Source: M55B127 sp035269185 (GTDB taxonomy: Bacteria; Bacillota; Halanaerobiia; Halanaerobiales; M55B127). From it: a DNA stretch of 64,000 nt. Below are positions 26,644 to 35,987 of the stretch, piece by piece (position 1 is the stretch's first letter; each line of letters opens with the position of its first letter). The notes under the pieces are model-generated. The model saw nothing but the letters and a program-made list of their open reading frames with translations, was not told where the DNA came from and made no database searches. The position numbers and the translations under genes were made by a program. The stretch lies in the NCBI GenBank assembly GCA_964430875.1, contig CAYSHP010000001.1, positions 62,001-126,000 of the forward strand, written 5' to 3'.

Positions 26644-29600
26644 ATGGGGTTGGAATTTGTCAAAAAGAGAGATGGATCAACAGTTGAATTTAACAGTGTA
26701 AAAATAAAAAAAGCGGTAAGAAAAGCAGCTTCAGCTGTAGATTTAGATAATGAAACAATTGGAGAAGAAATAACACAGGAAGTTATATCATATCTAAAAA
26801 TATTTTTTGGTGAAAAAGGCATTCCTGAAGTAGAACAGATTCAGGACTTAGTAGAGAAAGTTTTAATTGAAAAAGGTTATGCAGAAGTTGCAAAAGCATA
26901 TATACTATACAGAGAGCAGCATAATAAACTTAGAGACACAAAGAAAATGTTTAATGATGCAATCAAAACAATGAATAACTATTTAGACCTAGTAGACTGG
27001 AAAGTAAGGGAAAATAGTAATATGAGTTATTCTTTACAGGGATTAAATAATTTTATTTCTTCGGAGGTAACTTCTCAGTATTGGTTACAGGAAATTTATC
27101 CCGAAAAAGCTGGTGAAAAACATTTAAACGGAGATTTTCATATTCATGACTTGGGAAATTTAAGTGTTTACTGTTGTGGTTGGGATTTAGAAGATTTTTT
27201 AAGAACTGGATTTAGAGGTGTACCCACCAAAATAGAAAGTGATCCCCCTAAACATTTAAAAACTGCCTTAGGTCAGATGGTTAACTTCTTTTTTACTTTA
27301 CAGGGAGAAGCAGCTGGTGCAATGGCCTTTTCAAATTTTGATACATTATTAGCTCCTTTTGTAGCCTATGATAATTTAAGCTATAAAGAGGTTAAACAGG
27401 CCATGCAGGAGTTTCTATTTAATATGAATGTACCAACTAGGGTTGGGTTCCAATGTCTTTCAGAAGACACTAAAATATTGACTAAAGATGGCTGGAAAAA
27501 CCATAATGAAGTAAAAAGAGGCGATACAATTAGAACATTTAATACTGCGGAAAATATTATTGAAGATAAGAAAGTAAAAAAAGTATTTGATAGATATTAT
27601 GAAGGTGAGATGTATAATTTAAAAAACATTATTCAAGATCAGTTAATTTCACCAGGCCATAGAGTTGTAAGAAAGAAATTTAATACAGTTGATGATTATT
27701 GTTTAGAAGAAATTGAAGATATTTATGAAAATTTTAAGACTCCTCCAATCATACCGATTAGTGCTAATAATAATAATCCAGATATAGAATTATTAGATGA
27801 GGAAATTAAATTATTAGCCTGGATTATTGCGGAAGGTACTATGGAAGTAAAAGGTGACTGGAGAAGAATAACTATTTATCAAACAAAAAAACATAGTCCG
27901 GAAAATTATGAAGAAATAATCTCATTAATTAATTTATTAGGCTTAGATTATACTGAGCAAGAAGGCAGTAAGTCCCTTGGAGATACTGTAACTCAGGTCA
28001 GAGTGAATGCTGAAAATTCTAGACATTTATTAAAACAATTTGATAATGATAAAAGTGTAAAGAATATTCCTGAAAAATTGCTTGCTATGAGCCAAAGGCA
28101 AAGTCGTATCTTTTTAGAAACATATATTAAAAGTGATGGGCATGAAAATAATAAGATTACTACGTCGAGTCCTGAAATATTAGAAGCTCTGCAAACCATT
28201 ATTGTAAACTCTGGTTATGGTTTTACAGTAAATAAAAGAATGGCTTCAGGAGTAGGCAATAAGTTATTGTATATCATAAGGGTAATTAGACATCAAGATA
28301 CATATATTAAAGACATCAAAAAAGTTAATTATCAAGGACATATCTGGTCAGTTAATACAGATAATGAAACCGTTATTGCTAAAAGAAATGGTAAAGTATT
28401 CATAACTGGAAATACACCTTTTACAAATATTACAATGGATTTAAAAGTTCCCAAACATTTTAAAGAACAACCTGTAACCATAGGTGGCGAAATGAAAGAA
28501 CGAACTTATGGTGAGTTCCAAGAAGAAATGGATTTAATTAACAAAGCTTTTGCAGAAGTAATGATGTCAGGTGATTCAAAAGGTAGAGTATTTTCATTTC
28601 CTATTCCAACATATAATATTACTCCTGACTTTGATTGGGATAATCCTGTTTTAAATCCTGTTTGGGAAATGACAGCAAAATTTGGGATCCCCTATTTTTC
28701 TAACTTTGTAAACTCAGATATGGACCCTGAGGATGCAAGAAGTATGTGCCTATATCCAGATGAAACGATGATGATCAAAGTTGAAGATGATATAAAGAAG
28801 TGTACAATAGGAGAGATTTTTGAAGAATATAAGGGAGAAAAATTAGATGCTGAATGGTATTTAACCTATAAATCAATAGAAACTTTATCTTTGAATTCTG
28901 ATAATGGGAAGTTAGAATGGGCAAAAATTAATAAATTTTTAAAGATAAGAGATAATAAAATAGTGAAAATTACAGCCAAAGATGGGAAAACAATGCGTGT
29001 ATCGGCTGATCACTTAGTAGGAATATATAAAGGTAATAAAATTTGCACAAAAACAGCAAAAAGATTAAACAAAAATGATCTTATATTAAGTGTAAAAAAT
29101 TCAGAACAATTTAATCAGGATGTCAAAACAGTTAGTTCTTTACTTCTTTTTGATAATGACTTGGGTTATGATGATATTAAAGAAATATCTTTAGAACAAA
29201 ATGTTAAAAAATTAAAAACTTCTGTAAGTAAAGATTTAAGAAATTCTGATTTTGTTATAACTGAAATAAAAAGTATTCAAAAAGAGGAGTTAGATTATCA
29301 ACAATTATTTTATGATATAGAATTAAATAAGAACCATTATTTTGTACATTCTGATGGGAATATAACTCATAATTGCTGTCGCCTTAGATTAGATAACAGA
29401 GAGTTAAGAAAAAGAGGGGGAGGTTTATTTGGTGCTAATCCTATGACAGGTTCAATTGGTGTTGTAACACTAAATATGCCTCGTATTGGATACTTAGCTA
29501 ATAATAAAAAAGATTATATGAACAGAGTTTATGAATTAATGGATTTAGCAAAAGAAAGTTTAGAAATTAAAAGAAAAGTACTAGAAAATCTAACAGAACA

Positions 29601-30261
29601 AGGGTTATATCCTTACTCAAAATTCTATCTAAGGAATATTAAAAAAAGGTTTGATGAGTATTGGAAAAACCACTTTAATACAATCGGAATCAATGGAATG
29701 AATGAATCCTTAGAAAACTTCATGGGAAAAGATATTACTGATAAAGAAGCTCATGAATTTACAGTTGAAGTGATGGAAAAGATGAAAAGTAAAATGAGAG
29801 AATATCAAGAAGAAACAGGTAATTTATATAATCTTGAAGCTACTCCAGCTGAATCTACTTCTTATAGATTAGCTAAATTAGATAAAGAACGATTTGGTAA
29901 TGAAATTACAGCTGCAAATGAGCAAAGGATTAGAGAAAATGATGCAGAACCATATTACACTAACTCTACTCATTTACCAGTAGGATATACTGATGATATA
30001 TTTGATGCATTAGAAATACAAGATGATCTACAAGCTGAATTTACTGGAGGAACAGTATTTCATGGCTTTTTAGGAGAAAGACTGAATGGAATCGAGAGCA
30101 CTAAAAAATTAGTTAGAAGAATTGCAGCAAACTTTAAATTGCCATATTATACAATAACACCTACTTTTAGCATCTGTCCTGTACATGGTTATATACCTGG
30201 TGAACATAAATTTTGTCCTAAGTGTGAAGCAGAAGAAAGGGCGAAAGCAAGTGAAGAATAA
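26644..30261 (+). CDS. nrdD: Anaerobic ribonucleotide reductase NrdD main subunit, two inteins, no glycyl-radical loop
   Basis: Class III ribonucleoside-triphosphate reductase. The 1205-residue product contains an ATP-cone (KKRDGSTVEFNSVKIKKAVR, about 5-24 onward) and the ten-stranded barrel. Intein 1 interrupts GFQ/TPFTN and intein 2 interrupts SM/CCRLRL, leaving a spliced extein of about 676 residues. The C-terminus has the zinc motif CPVHGYIPGEHKFCPKC and then stops after AEERAKASEE, so the RVVGY-type glycyl-radical segment every NrdD needs is missing here; it is encoded separately at 30980. The gene follows a B12 riboswitch, and nrdG overlaps its 3' end. ATG at 26644 follows AAAAAGGGGGA. 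Confidence 0.95.
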   Translation: MGLEFVKKRDGSTVEFNSVKIKKAVRKAASAVDLDNETIGEEITQEVISYLKIFFGEKGIPEVEQIQDLVEKVLIEKGYAEVAKAYILYREQHNKLRDTKKMFNDAIKTMNNYLDLVDWKVRENSNMSYSLQGLNNFISSEVTSQYWLQEIYPEKAGEKHLNGDFHIHDLGNLSVYCCGWDLEDFLRTGFRGVPTKIESDPPKHLKTALGQMVNFFFTLQGEAAGAMAFSNFDTLLAPFVAYDNLSYKEVKQAMQEFLFNMNVPTRVGFQCLSEDTKILTKDGWKNHNEVKRGDTIRTFNTAENIIEDKKVKKVFDRYYEGEMYNLKNIIQDQLISPGHRVVRKKFNTVDDYCLEEIEDIYENFKTPPIIPISANNNNPDIELLDEEIKLLAWIIAEGTMEVKGDWRRITIYQTKKHSPENYEEIISLINLLGLDYTEQEGSKSLGDTVTQVRVNAENSRHLLKQFDNDKSVKNIPEKLLAMSQRQSRIFLETYIKSDGHENNKITTSSPEILEALQTIIVNSGYGFTVNKRMASGVGNKLLYIIRVIRHQDTYIKDIKKVNYQGHIWSVNTDNETVIAKRNGKVFITGNTPFTNITMDLKVPKHFKEQPVTIGGEMKERTYGEFQEEMDLINKAFAEVMMSGDSKGRVFSFPIPTYNITPDFDWDNPVLNPVWEMTAKFGIPYFSNFVNSDMDPEDARSMCLYPDETMMIKVEDDIKKCTIGEIFEEYKGEKLDAEWYLTYKSIETLSLNSDNGKLEWAKINKFLKIRDNKIVKITAKDGKTMRVSADHLVGIYKGNKICTKTAKRLNKNDLILSVKNSEQFNQDVKTVSSLLLFDNDLGYDDIKEISLEQNVKKLKTSVSKDLRNSDFVITEIKSIQKEELDYQQLFYDIELNKNHYFVHSDGNITHNCCRLRLDNRELRKRGGGLFGANPMTGSIGVVTLNMPRIGYLANNKKDYMNRVYELMDLAKESLEIKRKVLENLTEQGLYPYSKFYLRNIKKRFDEYWKNHFNTIGINGMNESLENFMGKDITDKEAHEFTVEVMEKMKSKMREYQEETGNLYNLEATPAESTSYRLAKLDKERFGNEITAANEQRIRENDAEPYYTNSTHLPVGYTDDIFDALEIQDDLQAEFTGGTVFHGFLGERLNGIESTKKLVRRIAANFKLPYYTITPTFSICPVHGYIPGEHKFCPKCEAEERAKASEE
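27454..28413 (+). mobile_element. Intein 1 in NrdD with LAGLIDADG-type endonuclease
   Basis: Residues 271-590 of the precursor (320 aa). It begins with Cys (CLSEDTKILTKDGW, block A), has ISPGHRVV as block B, and ends NGKVFITGN before Thr (+1) of the extein TPFTN. The penultimate residue is Gly instead of the usual His. Two dodecapeptide endonuclease motifs are visible, LLAWIIAEGTM and FLETYIKSDGHE, both keeping an acidic residue (Glu and Asp), so homing activity is possible. The extein halves join to GFQTPFTN, an intact NrdD core motif. Confidence 0.92.
28747..29373 (+). mobile_element. Intein 2 in NrdD, mini-intein
   Basis: Residues 702-910 (209 aa). It begins CLYPDETMMIKV (Cys1), has SADHLVGIY as block B, FYDIELNKNHYFVHSDG as block F, and ends NITHN followed by Cys (+1), the standard splice junction with penultimate His. 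No dodecapeptide endonuclease motif is recognisable, so it is a splicing-only or degenerate intein. Splicing restores SMCCRLRL, the cysteine motif of the class III active-site region. Confidence 0.92.
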
Positions 30262-30964
30262 TTTAAAAATATCAGGGATTCAAAAAACATCTTTAATAGA
30301 TTATCCTGATTATATTGCAACAGTTTTATTCACACAGGGCTGTAATATGGATTGTCCCTACTGCCATAACCCCGAACTTATCCCTTTAGAAAACGAAAAT
30401 GAATATATGAATCCAGAATATTTCTGGGAGTATTTAGAAAAAAGAAAGGGACTTATTGACGGAATTGCAATAACCGGGGGTGAACCTTTAATTCAAGATT
30501 CAATTTATGACTTTATAAAAGAAATTAAAGGTTATGATCTTTTAGTTAAATTAGATACTAATGGGACTAATTTTAATTTATTAAAAAAAATAGTTGCAGA
30601 AAACTTAATAGATTATGTTGCTATGGATATAAAAGGGCCATTAGATGAATATGAGAAGTATTGTGGAACTAAACTTAGTGAATATTTAATAGAAAATATT
30701 AAAAAAAGCAAAAATTTAATTTTAAACTCAGATCTTGATTATGAATTTAGAACTACAGTAGTACCTGGTTTACATTCCAAAGAAACAATCAAAAAAATTG
30801 CTGATTCCATACAAGGAGTCAAAAATTATTATCTGCAGAACTTTCGATCTGAGAAAGTAAATAGTTCTAAATATGAACAAAAAAGAAGTTTTTCTGAAGA
30901 GGAATTAGAGGAATTTGTGATGCTTTTACAAAACAAAAAAATTATTGCAAAGATTAGAAATTAA
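30251..30964 (+). CDS. nrdG: Anaerobic ribonucleotide reductase activating protein
   Basis: A radical SAM activase that installs the glycyl radical on NrdD. The 4Fe-4S motif CNMDCPYC follows FTQG (about residues 31-38), and AITGGEPL is the SAM-binding GGE motif. A longer frame from 30185 exists, but GTG at 30251 gives the conserved N-terminus (KISGIQKTSLIDYPDY) and lies 9 bases after AGAAAGGG; it overlaps the nrdD end. 237 residues, within the range of NrdG2-type activases. Confidence 0.94.
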   Translation: MKNNLKISGIQKTSLIDYPDYIATVLFTQGCNMDCPYCHNPELIPLENENEYMNPEYFWEYLEKRKGLIDGIAITGGEPLIQDSIYDFIKEIKGYDLLVKLDTNGTNFNLLKKIVAENLIDYVAMDIKGPLDEYEKYCGTKLSEYLIENIKKSKNLILNSDLDYEFRTTVVPGLHSKETIKKIADSIQGVKNYYLQNFRSEKVNSSKYEQKRSFSEEELEEFVMLLQNKKIIAKIRN

Positions 30965-30979
30965 AAAGGGGGAAATAAA

Positions 30980-31120
30980 GTGAGTAAAAAACAAAAGTGT
31001 GAAGTATATTCAAGAGTAGTTGGTTATCTTTCTCCAGTATCAGAATGGAATGACGGTAAACAGGAAGAGTATAAAGATAGGAAAACATATAGTGTTAATG
31101 ATAAGTTGAAGTCTTCCTAA
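30980..31120 (+). CDS. Stand-alone glycyl-radical segment of NrdD, 46 aa
   Basis: A GTG start at 30980, 7 bases after GGGGG, opens a 46-codon frame: VSKKQKCEVY followed by SRVVGYLSPVSEWNDGKQEE and YKDRKTYSVNDKLKSS. The RVVGY loop (Gly about residue 15) and the WNDGKQEE tail are the C-terminal glycyl-radical segment normally fused to NrdD right after its zinc site, which is exactly where the main nrdD ORF ends. It lies 15 bp after nrdG and before a terminator. A separately translated radical subunit is the simplest reading. Alternatives are a relic of rearrangement or a backup copy, but the main ORF has no copy of its own. Confidence 0.88.
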   Translation: MSKKQKCEVYSRVVGYLSPVSEWNDGKQEEYKDRKTYSVNDKLKSS

Positions 31121-31141
31121 TCTAATATAAGAAGTATTGAA

Positions 31142-31159
31142 GGCTCCCGTAAGGGAGCC
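31142..31159. terminator. Hairpin between converging nrd and mannosidase genes
   Basis: GGCTCCC GTAA GGGAGCC is a perfect 7-bp hairpin in the 48-bp gap between the converging units. T runs on both sides are weak, so it may act as a bidirectional terminator or mRNA end stabiliser. Confidence 0.65.
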
Positions 31160-31168
31160 TAAATTATA

Positions 31169-34100
31169 TCATGCAAAGTTTATTTTGAAAGTTTTTATTT
31201 CAAATGGATCTATTTCAACTTTTATATTGTTATTTTCAATAGGAATTTGTTCTATATTTTTTTCTAATAGGTTTGTTTCATATATTTGCTTAACGTTAAT
31301 AAAAAAGAGAATTTTTAATTGGGTACTAATACCTGCGTATTCATGAATTCTTAGAGTATAGCCATCTTTATTTTCTGATACTTTAAAACTATTCACTATT
31401 ACATTTTTATTTTCTATCCTAAATAATTTATTTATTTTATTATCCTTAACATAATCTTTGTTATTTGTTTTATTATAAATTGGTTTATTATTCATGACAA
31501 GAGCTTCTCTTTCTAGATTAATTAAATCAAGTGAATCAGGGTTTAATAATAATGAATAGGTGAATTCATGTTTGCCTATATCAGCTTCAGGGTCGGGGAA
31601 TATACCGCTTTTTAAAAGAGTGATATTTATTATATTTTCATCTATTTCATGGCCATATTTGCAGTTATTTAATAAACTAACACTCATATTTTTATTATTT
31701 AGATTTACCCATTTATGAGCCGGAACTTCTGTTTTAGCTTTTTCCCAGCTTGTATTTTTGTAATTAGCTCTTTTTATATGTCCCATCGATAAATCGAAGA
31801 GAGCTGTACTATTTTTTATATTAATAGGGAAAGCACTTCTTAGTAGTTTTTGATTTTCCTGCCAGTTAACTTTAGTTTTAAAGTCAATCTTTCTTTTATT
31901 TTCATATAAAATAATTTCTTGAGTAAGAGAAGAATTATAAAATTCTCTTTTTATTTCAATTGAGTGAAAATATGGTCCTTGTGCTTTAATACTAATTTCC
32001 TTAATATTATCAATAATTTTTTTATTTTGTTCTGAAATTGAGAGATCCCAGGCATCAAAGTAAGTTGATTTATCATCATATAATTTAAGTTGATTTGCTT
32101 GTTTATTGTCTTCAATATATTCAATTTCTTTTTCTTTATCAAAGATAGAATTAATTTGGCCCTTTTTATCAATAAATATTTTTAAATATCTATTTTCAAG
32201 ATAGTATTTATTAGACTTTAAATTATTTTTATATTCTATTTCATTATCTTTTGAAAAAGTTATTTTGCCAAAGTCTAATGATTTGCAATAATTACTTTTA
32301 AAGTAAATATTATGGCTATCTTTTTGGATTGGATACTTATCATTATCTGTAATGACAGTATTATAATCTTCTTTTAAGTCTTTTTTACTTATTTTAATTA
32401 GATCTTTTCTTTCAAAGGAGAGAGGATTAAAAATAAGTAAATCATTATCTTTAAGATCAAAATATTTTGTAAAGAATTTGAAAAGTTTCTTTTCAATACA
32501 ATTAAGGCGTTTATTTAATTTTTGATAATCTTGCATGGCATCTTTATATACATCATGTACACAGGAACCGGGCAAAATATCATGGAATTGATTTTTTAAT
32601 AAGATTTTCCATAGATTTTCAAGATTAATATTTTCCTTATAGTTATTGATTTTAGCGTAGGAATAAAGAAACTCAATATTTTGAAGTTTAAACTCTAAAT
32701 TACGATTATATTTTTTTAAATTTGCTTGACTTGTATAGGTTCCCCGATGTTTTTCTAAATAAAGTTCTCCTTTCCAGGTGGGTAGATCCTTACTGTTAAA
32801 TATATTAGTGAGGTGATTATGAATATTACCTGTTTTAATATCAGGTAGAAATGGTATTTTTTCTAAGGCTTGAAAGTTATTTAATTGAATCTCACTATTA
32901 CCTCCACCCCCATCTCCGAATCCATATAGAGATAATACTTCATCTAAATCTTTTTGTTTTTTATTTTCCCAGGCTTTATAGATCTTTTTAGGTTCTAGAT
33001 TGCCACCATATTCATCAGATAAAAGATATGATGATATTTGAGAACCATCTATTCCTTCCCAGTTAAATATATTATAAGGGAATTGATTTATATTATTCCA
33101 CTGTAGTTTAGTCGTTAAGAAATAATTAATATCTGCTTTTTTTAGAATTTGGGGTAAGATGGCACTAAAGCCAAAACAATCTGGTAGCCAGGCCAGGTTA
33201 GTCTCCTTATCAAAATTATTTTTATAGAACTTTTTGCCATATAAGATTTGTCTTATTAAAGATTCACCACTTGGTATGTTAAGGTCTGATTCAACATAAA
33301 ATGCTCCTTCAACTATGAACTGATTATCTTCATGCTTGTCTTTTACTTTATTAAATAAATTTGGATAAAAATTTTTTAGGTATTCATATAAAATAGCCTG
33401 GGTTTGTATAAAATAATAGTTCTCATATGAATCCATTAAATTGATGGTAGTACTGATTGTTCTCTCAAGTTTACGAATAGAATCTGTGATTGTCCATTTA
33501 AAAGCTAAATCCAGATGGGAATGAGCAAGTAAAAACACTTTCCCGACATTAGGACTTTCCATTTTTGCTAGTTCATTTATTATAAATTGATATGATTTTT
33601 TGATAGAATCAATAAATTCTTTCCTATTATTAGTAAAGAAATCAATCTTATTTAAAGTATTGTCTAATAAATTTTGTAAGATTAGTTTTTCTCTTTTTGA
33701 ATCTAATGTTCCGATAGATTTTTTAATATTTTTTAGCAAGACATACAACTTCTCTATATTCTTATTTTTATTAAACAAGTAAGAACTCCTAAAAATATGA
33801 GGTGGATATGGAATATTAAATAAGCGTTGATGCCTTACTGAAAGATGTACATCATGGGTGGCTAAAATTTTAAAATTATAACGATCACCATCTATTTGGG
33901 GTAATTTTATATTTTTTTCATTAATACCTCTGTATACTTGACCATTTATAAAGAGAGTACATTCCCCACTAATGTCAAGATGTAGATAAATATTCTCCTT
34001 TTTTAGTTTTGCTGGTAACTCCATTTCTTTTTGAAAGAAAAAAATCTTACCGGTGTTGTCCCAATAGCTTTGGTCACCGGTAAGAAATTCATTTTTACTT

Positions 34101-34231
34101 TCAATTGGTTCATATTCAGCTTGTGAAACTCTTTTAACTTCCTGTTTATTCCATTTCTTTATTTCATATTTATTTTCAATCATTTCTTTTTTTAAATCTC
34201 TTAATTTTAAATCTATATTATCTGGTAACAT
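31169..34231 (-). CDS. Alpha-mannosidase, GH38 family
   Basis: A 1020-residue glycoside hydrolase family 38 enzyme that removes alpha-linked mannose. The metal-binding HSHLDLAFKW (about 235) and the nucleophile motif LAWLPDCFGFS (Asp about 350) are clear, followed by the beta-rich C-terminal domains. It has no signal peptide and so acts on imported oligosaccharides. It is the last gene of an operon running from the solute-binding protein, 15 bp after a permease gene. The substrate is presumably a mannose-containing saccharide, inferred from this neighbour. Confidence 0.92.
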   Translation of the reverse strand: MLPDNIDLKLRDLKKEMIENKYEIKKWNKQEVKRVSQAEYEPIESKNEFLTGDQSYWDNTGKIFFFQKEMELPAKLKKENIYLHLDISGECTLFINGQVYRGINEKNIKLPQIDGDRYNFKILATHDVHLSVRHQRLFNIPYPPHIFRSSYLFNKNKNIEKLYVLLKNIKKSIGTLDSKREKLILQNLLDNTLNKIDFFTNNRKEFIDSIKKSYQFIINELAKMESPNVGKVFLLAHSHLDLAFKWTITDSIRKLERTISTTINLMDSYENYYFIQTQAILYEYLKNFYPNLFNKVKDKHEDNQFIVEGAFYVESDLNIPSGESLIRQILYGKKFYKNNFDKETNLAWLPDCFGFSAILPQILKKADINYFLTTKLQWNNINQFPYNIFNWEGIDGSQISSYLLSDEYGGNLEPKKIYKAWENKKQKDLDEVLSLYGFGDGGGGNSEIQLNNFQALEKIPFLPDIKTGNIHNHLTNIFNSKDLPTWKGELYLEKHRGTYTSQANLKKYNRNLEFKLQNIEFLYSYAKINNYKENINLENLWKILLKNQFHDILPGSCVHDVYKDAMQDYQKLNKRLNCIEKKLFKFFTKYFDLKDNDLLIFNPLSFERKDLIKISKKDLKEDYNTVITDNDKYPIQKDSHNIYFKSNYCKSLDFGKITFSKDNEIEYKNNLKSNKYYLENRYLKIFIDKKGQINSIFDKEKEIEYIEDNKQANQLKLYDDKSTYFDAWDLSISEQNKKIIDNIKEISIKAQGPYFHSIEIKREFYNSSLTQEIILYENKRKIDFKTKVNWQENQKLLRSAFPINIKNSTALFDLSMGHIKRANYKNTSWEKAKTEVPAHKWVNLNNKNMSVSLLNNCKYGHEIDENIINITLLKSGIFPDPEADIGKHEFTYSLLLNPDSLDLINLEREALVMNNKPIYNKTNNKDYVKDNKINKLFRIENKNVIVNSFKVSENKDGYTLRIHEYAGISTQLKILFFINVKQIYETNLLEKNIEQIPIENNNIKVEIDPFEIKTFKINFA

Positions 34232-34246
34232 ATATATTTCTCCTTT

Positions 34247-35098
34247 TTATCCTTTTACAGATCCTGCTAGAATTCCTCTGATAAAGTATCTTTGAAGTGA
34301 AAAGAATAGGGTTAATGGTACAATGATTGATATAAAGGCACCTGCAGTTAGAACATGCCAGTTCTGTCCGTAAGAACCAACCATATTAGCCAATCTTACT
34401 GTAACTGGAGCAACATCCTGAGTACCGCCTAAATAAATCAAGGCAACCAATAAGTCGTTCCAGGTCCAGAGAAATTGAAATATAATCAGTGATGCTAAGG
34501 CAGGCACGGACAGTGGTAAAGCTAATTTATAATAGACCGTCCACATTGAAGCTCCGTCTATATAAGCTGCTTCAAATAGATCATCCGGCAAGTTGGAAAA
34601 GAAATTATATAACATAAATACCGCAAATGGCATTCCATAGCCGGTATGAGCTATCCATAAAGCTACAAACGTACCAGATATATTTAAGAAGTTAAAGATT
34701 CTTAAAATAGGAATAAAAGTCATTTGCAGAGGTATTACAAGTAATCCAACTATAATACCATATATGACCATACGTCCTCTAAACCTTAACTTTGCTAATC
34801 CGAAAGCAGCAAAAGATGCTATAGTTACTGGTAAAAAAGTACCCATAATAGCAATGATAAAACTATTTCTAAATGCAATATCCATATTGTTAACTGATAA
34901 TACTTTATTATAGTTTTCAAGAGTAAATTGAGTGAACTTAAGAGGGCTGTTAAGAACAGTCCACCATCCACTGTTACTAACTTCAGAAGCGGGTCTAACA
35001 GAAGTAATTAATAATCCTATAGTAGGTAAGATCCAAATTAACATGATAGTTATCAATAAAATATTAATAATTGTTTTTGCTAACTTATTATCATTCAT
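34247..35098 (-). CDS. ABC sugar transporter permease, MalG type
   Basis: A 283-residue inner-membrane permease with six helices and the EAA loop EAAYIDGASMWTVYYKLALP that contacts the ATPase. It is typical of the carbohydrate (CUT1) transporter family. Its start codon overlaps the stop of the MalF-type permease. No ATP-binding subunit is encoded in the operon, so a shared MsmK/UgpC-type ATPase from elsewhere must energise it. Confidence 0.93.
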   Translation of the reverse strand: MNDNKLAKTIINILLITIMLIWILPTIGLLITSVRPASEVSNSGWWTVLNSPLKFTQFTLENYNKVLSVNNMDIAFRNSFIIAIMGTFLPVTIASFAAFGLAKLRFRGRMVIYGIIVGLLVIPLQMTFIPILRIFNFLNISGTFVALWIAHTGYGMPFAVFMLYNFFSNLPDDLFEAAYIDGASMWTVYYKLALPLSVPALASLIIFQFLWTWNDLLVALIYLGGTQDVAPVTVRLANMVGSYGQNWHVLTAGAFISIIVPLTLFFSLQRYFIRGILAGSVKG

Positions 35099-35964
35099 TA
35101 TCCTTCCCCCCGCATTCTCTTAATATTTAAAACGATTACTGGCACGATTAACATGAAGAGAACTACAGCTATTGCACTGGCTCTTCCGAAGTTTCTATAC
35201 TGGAACATTTCTTTATACATCCTGTTTGCAATAACCTCGGTACCAAAGTTTCCATTTGTCATAACATAAACGATATCAAATATTTTCAGTACATTAACTA
35301 CCATTGTAGTTGCTACAACAGCAATAGTTGATTTCATATAGGGGAAGATAACAAACCTAAAAACCTGCCATTCGTTGGCCCCATCAACTTTAGCAGCTTC
35401 AATTTGTTCTTGTGGTATGTTTTTATAGGATGCAGATAAAATCACCATACAAAATCCAGTCCACATCCAAATACCAACAAATATTAAAGCTAAGTTATTA
35501 ATCCAAGGTCCTTGTATCAGCCAACCAATTGGCTCCATGCCTAGAGATTGTAATAATTGATTTAATAGACCAATTTGTTCAGATCCTGGCGGTCGGTAAG
35601 TATAAACAAACTTCCAAACGACACCAGCGCCTACAAAGGAAACAGCCATCGGCATGAATATAATAGATTTTGCAATTTTTTCATATCTAACTCTATCTGA
35701 TAAAATAGCAAATAATAAACCTAAACCAACTGTAAATGATGTCATAAATATTAACCATAAAAGATTATTTCTAAAAGAAACAAGCATCATATCATTGGTA
35801 AAGGCATATATATAGTTTTTTATTCCTACAAAAGCTTCTGAATCAGGACCAAAAAAGCTAATAACAAATGTGTGTATAGAAGGGTAGAGTAACATCAGTC
35901 CAACAACAAAAATGGCAGGCCCTACAAAGAGGGCCACCCATTTTTTCTTACTTCTTTCTTGCAT
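35098..35964 (-). CDS. ABC sugar transporter permease, MalF type
   Basis: A 288-residue CUT1 permease with six membrane helices and the EAA loop EAAKVDGANEWQVFRFVIFP. It sits between the solute-binding protein gene and the MalG-type permease, in the usual order. The N-terminus KKKWVALFVGPAIFVVGLML is the first helix. Confidence 0.93.
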   Translation of the reverse strand: MQERSKKKWVALFVGPAIFVVGLMLLYPSIHTFVISFFGPDSEAFVGIKNYIYAFTNDMMLVSFRNNLLWLIFMTSFTVGLGLLFAILSDRVRYEKIAKSIIFMPMAVSFVGAGVVWKFVYTYRPPGSEQIGLLNQLLQSLGMEPIGWLIQGPWINNLALIFVGIWMWTGFCMVILSASYKNIPQEQIEAAKVDGANEWQVFRFVIFPYMKSTIAVVATTMVVNVLKIFDIVYVMTNGNFGTEVIANRMYKEMFQYRNFGRASAIAVVLFMLIVPVIVLNIKRMRGEG

Positions 35965-35987
35965 ATATTAAACCTCCCGGCTTAACT

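Noticed and set aside
30185..30250. 22-residue extension of nrdG from 30185
   Set aside because: It lies wholly within nrdD, is unlike NrdG, and GTG 30251 has a well placed AGAAAGGG.
31137..31346. 69-aa plus-strand ORF after the glycyl-radical gene
   Set aside because: It begins in the terminator hairpin and runs antisense through the mannosidase C-terminus; no ribosome site and no family resemblance.
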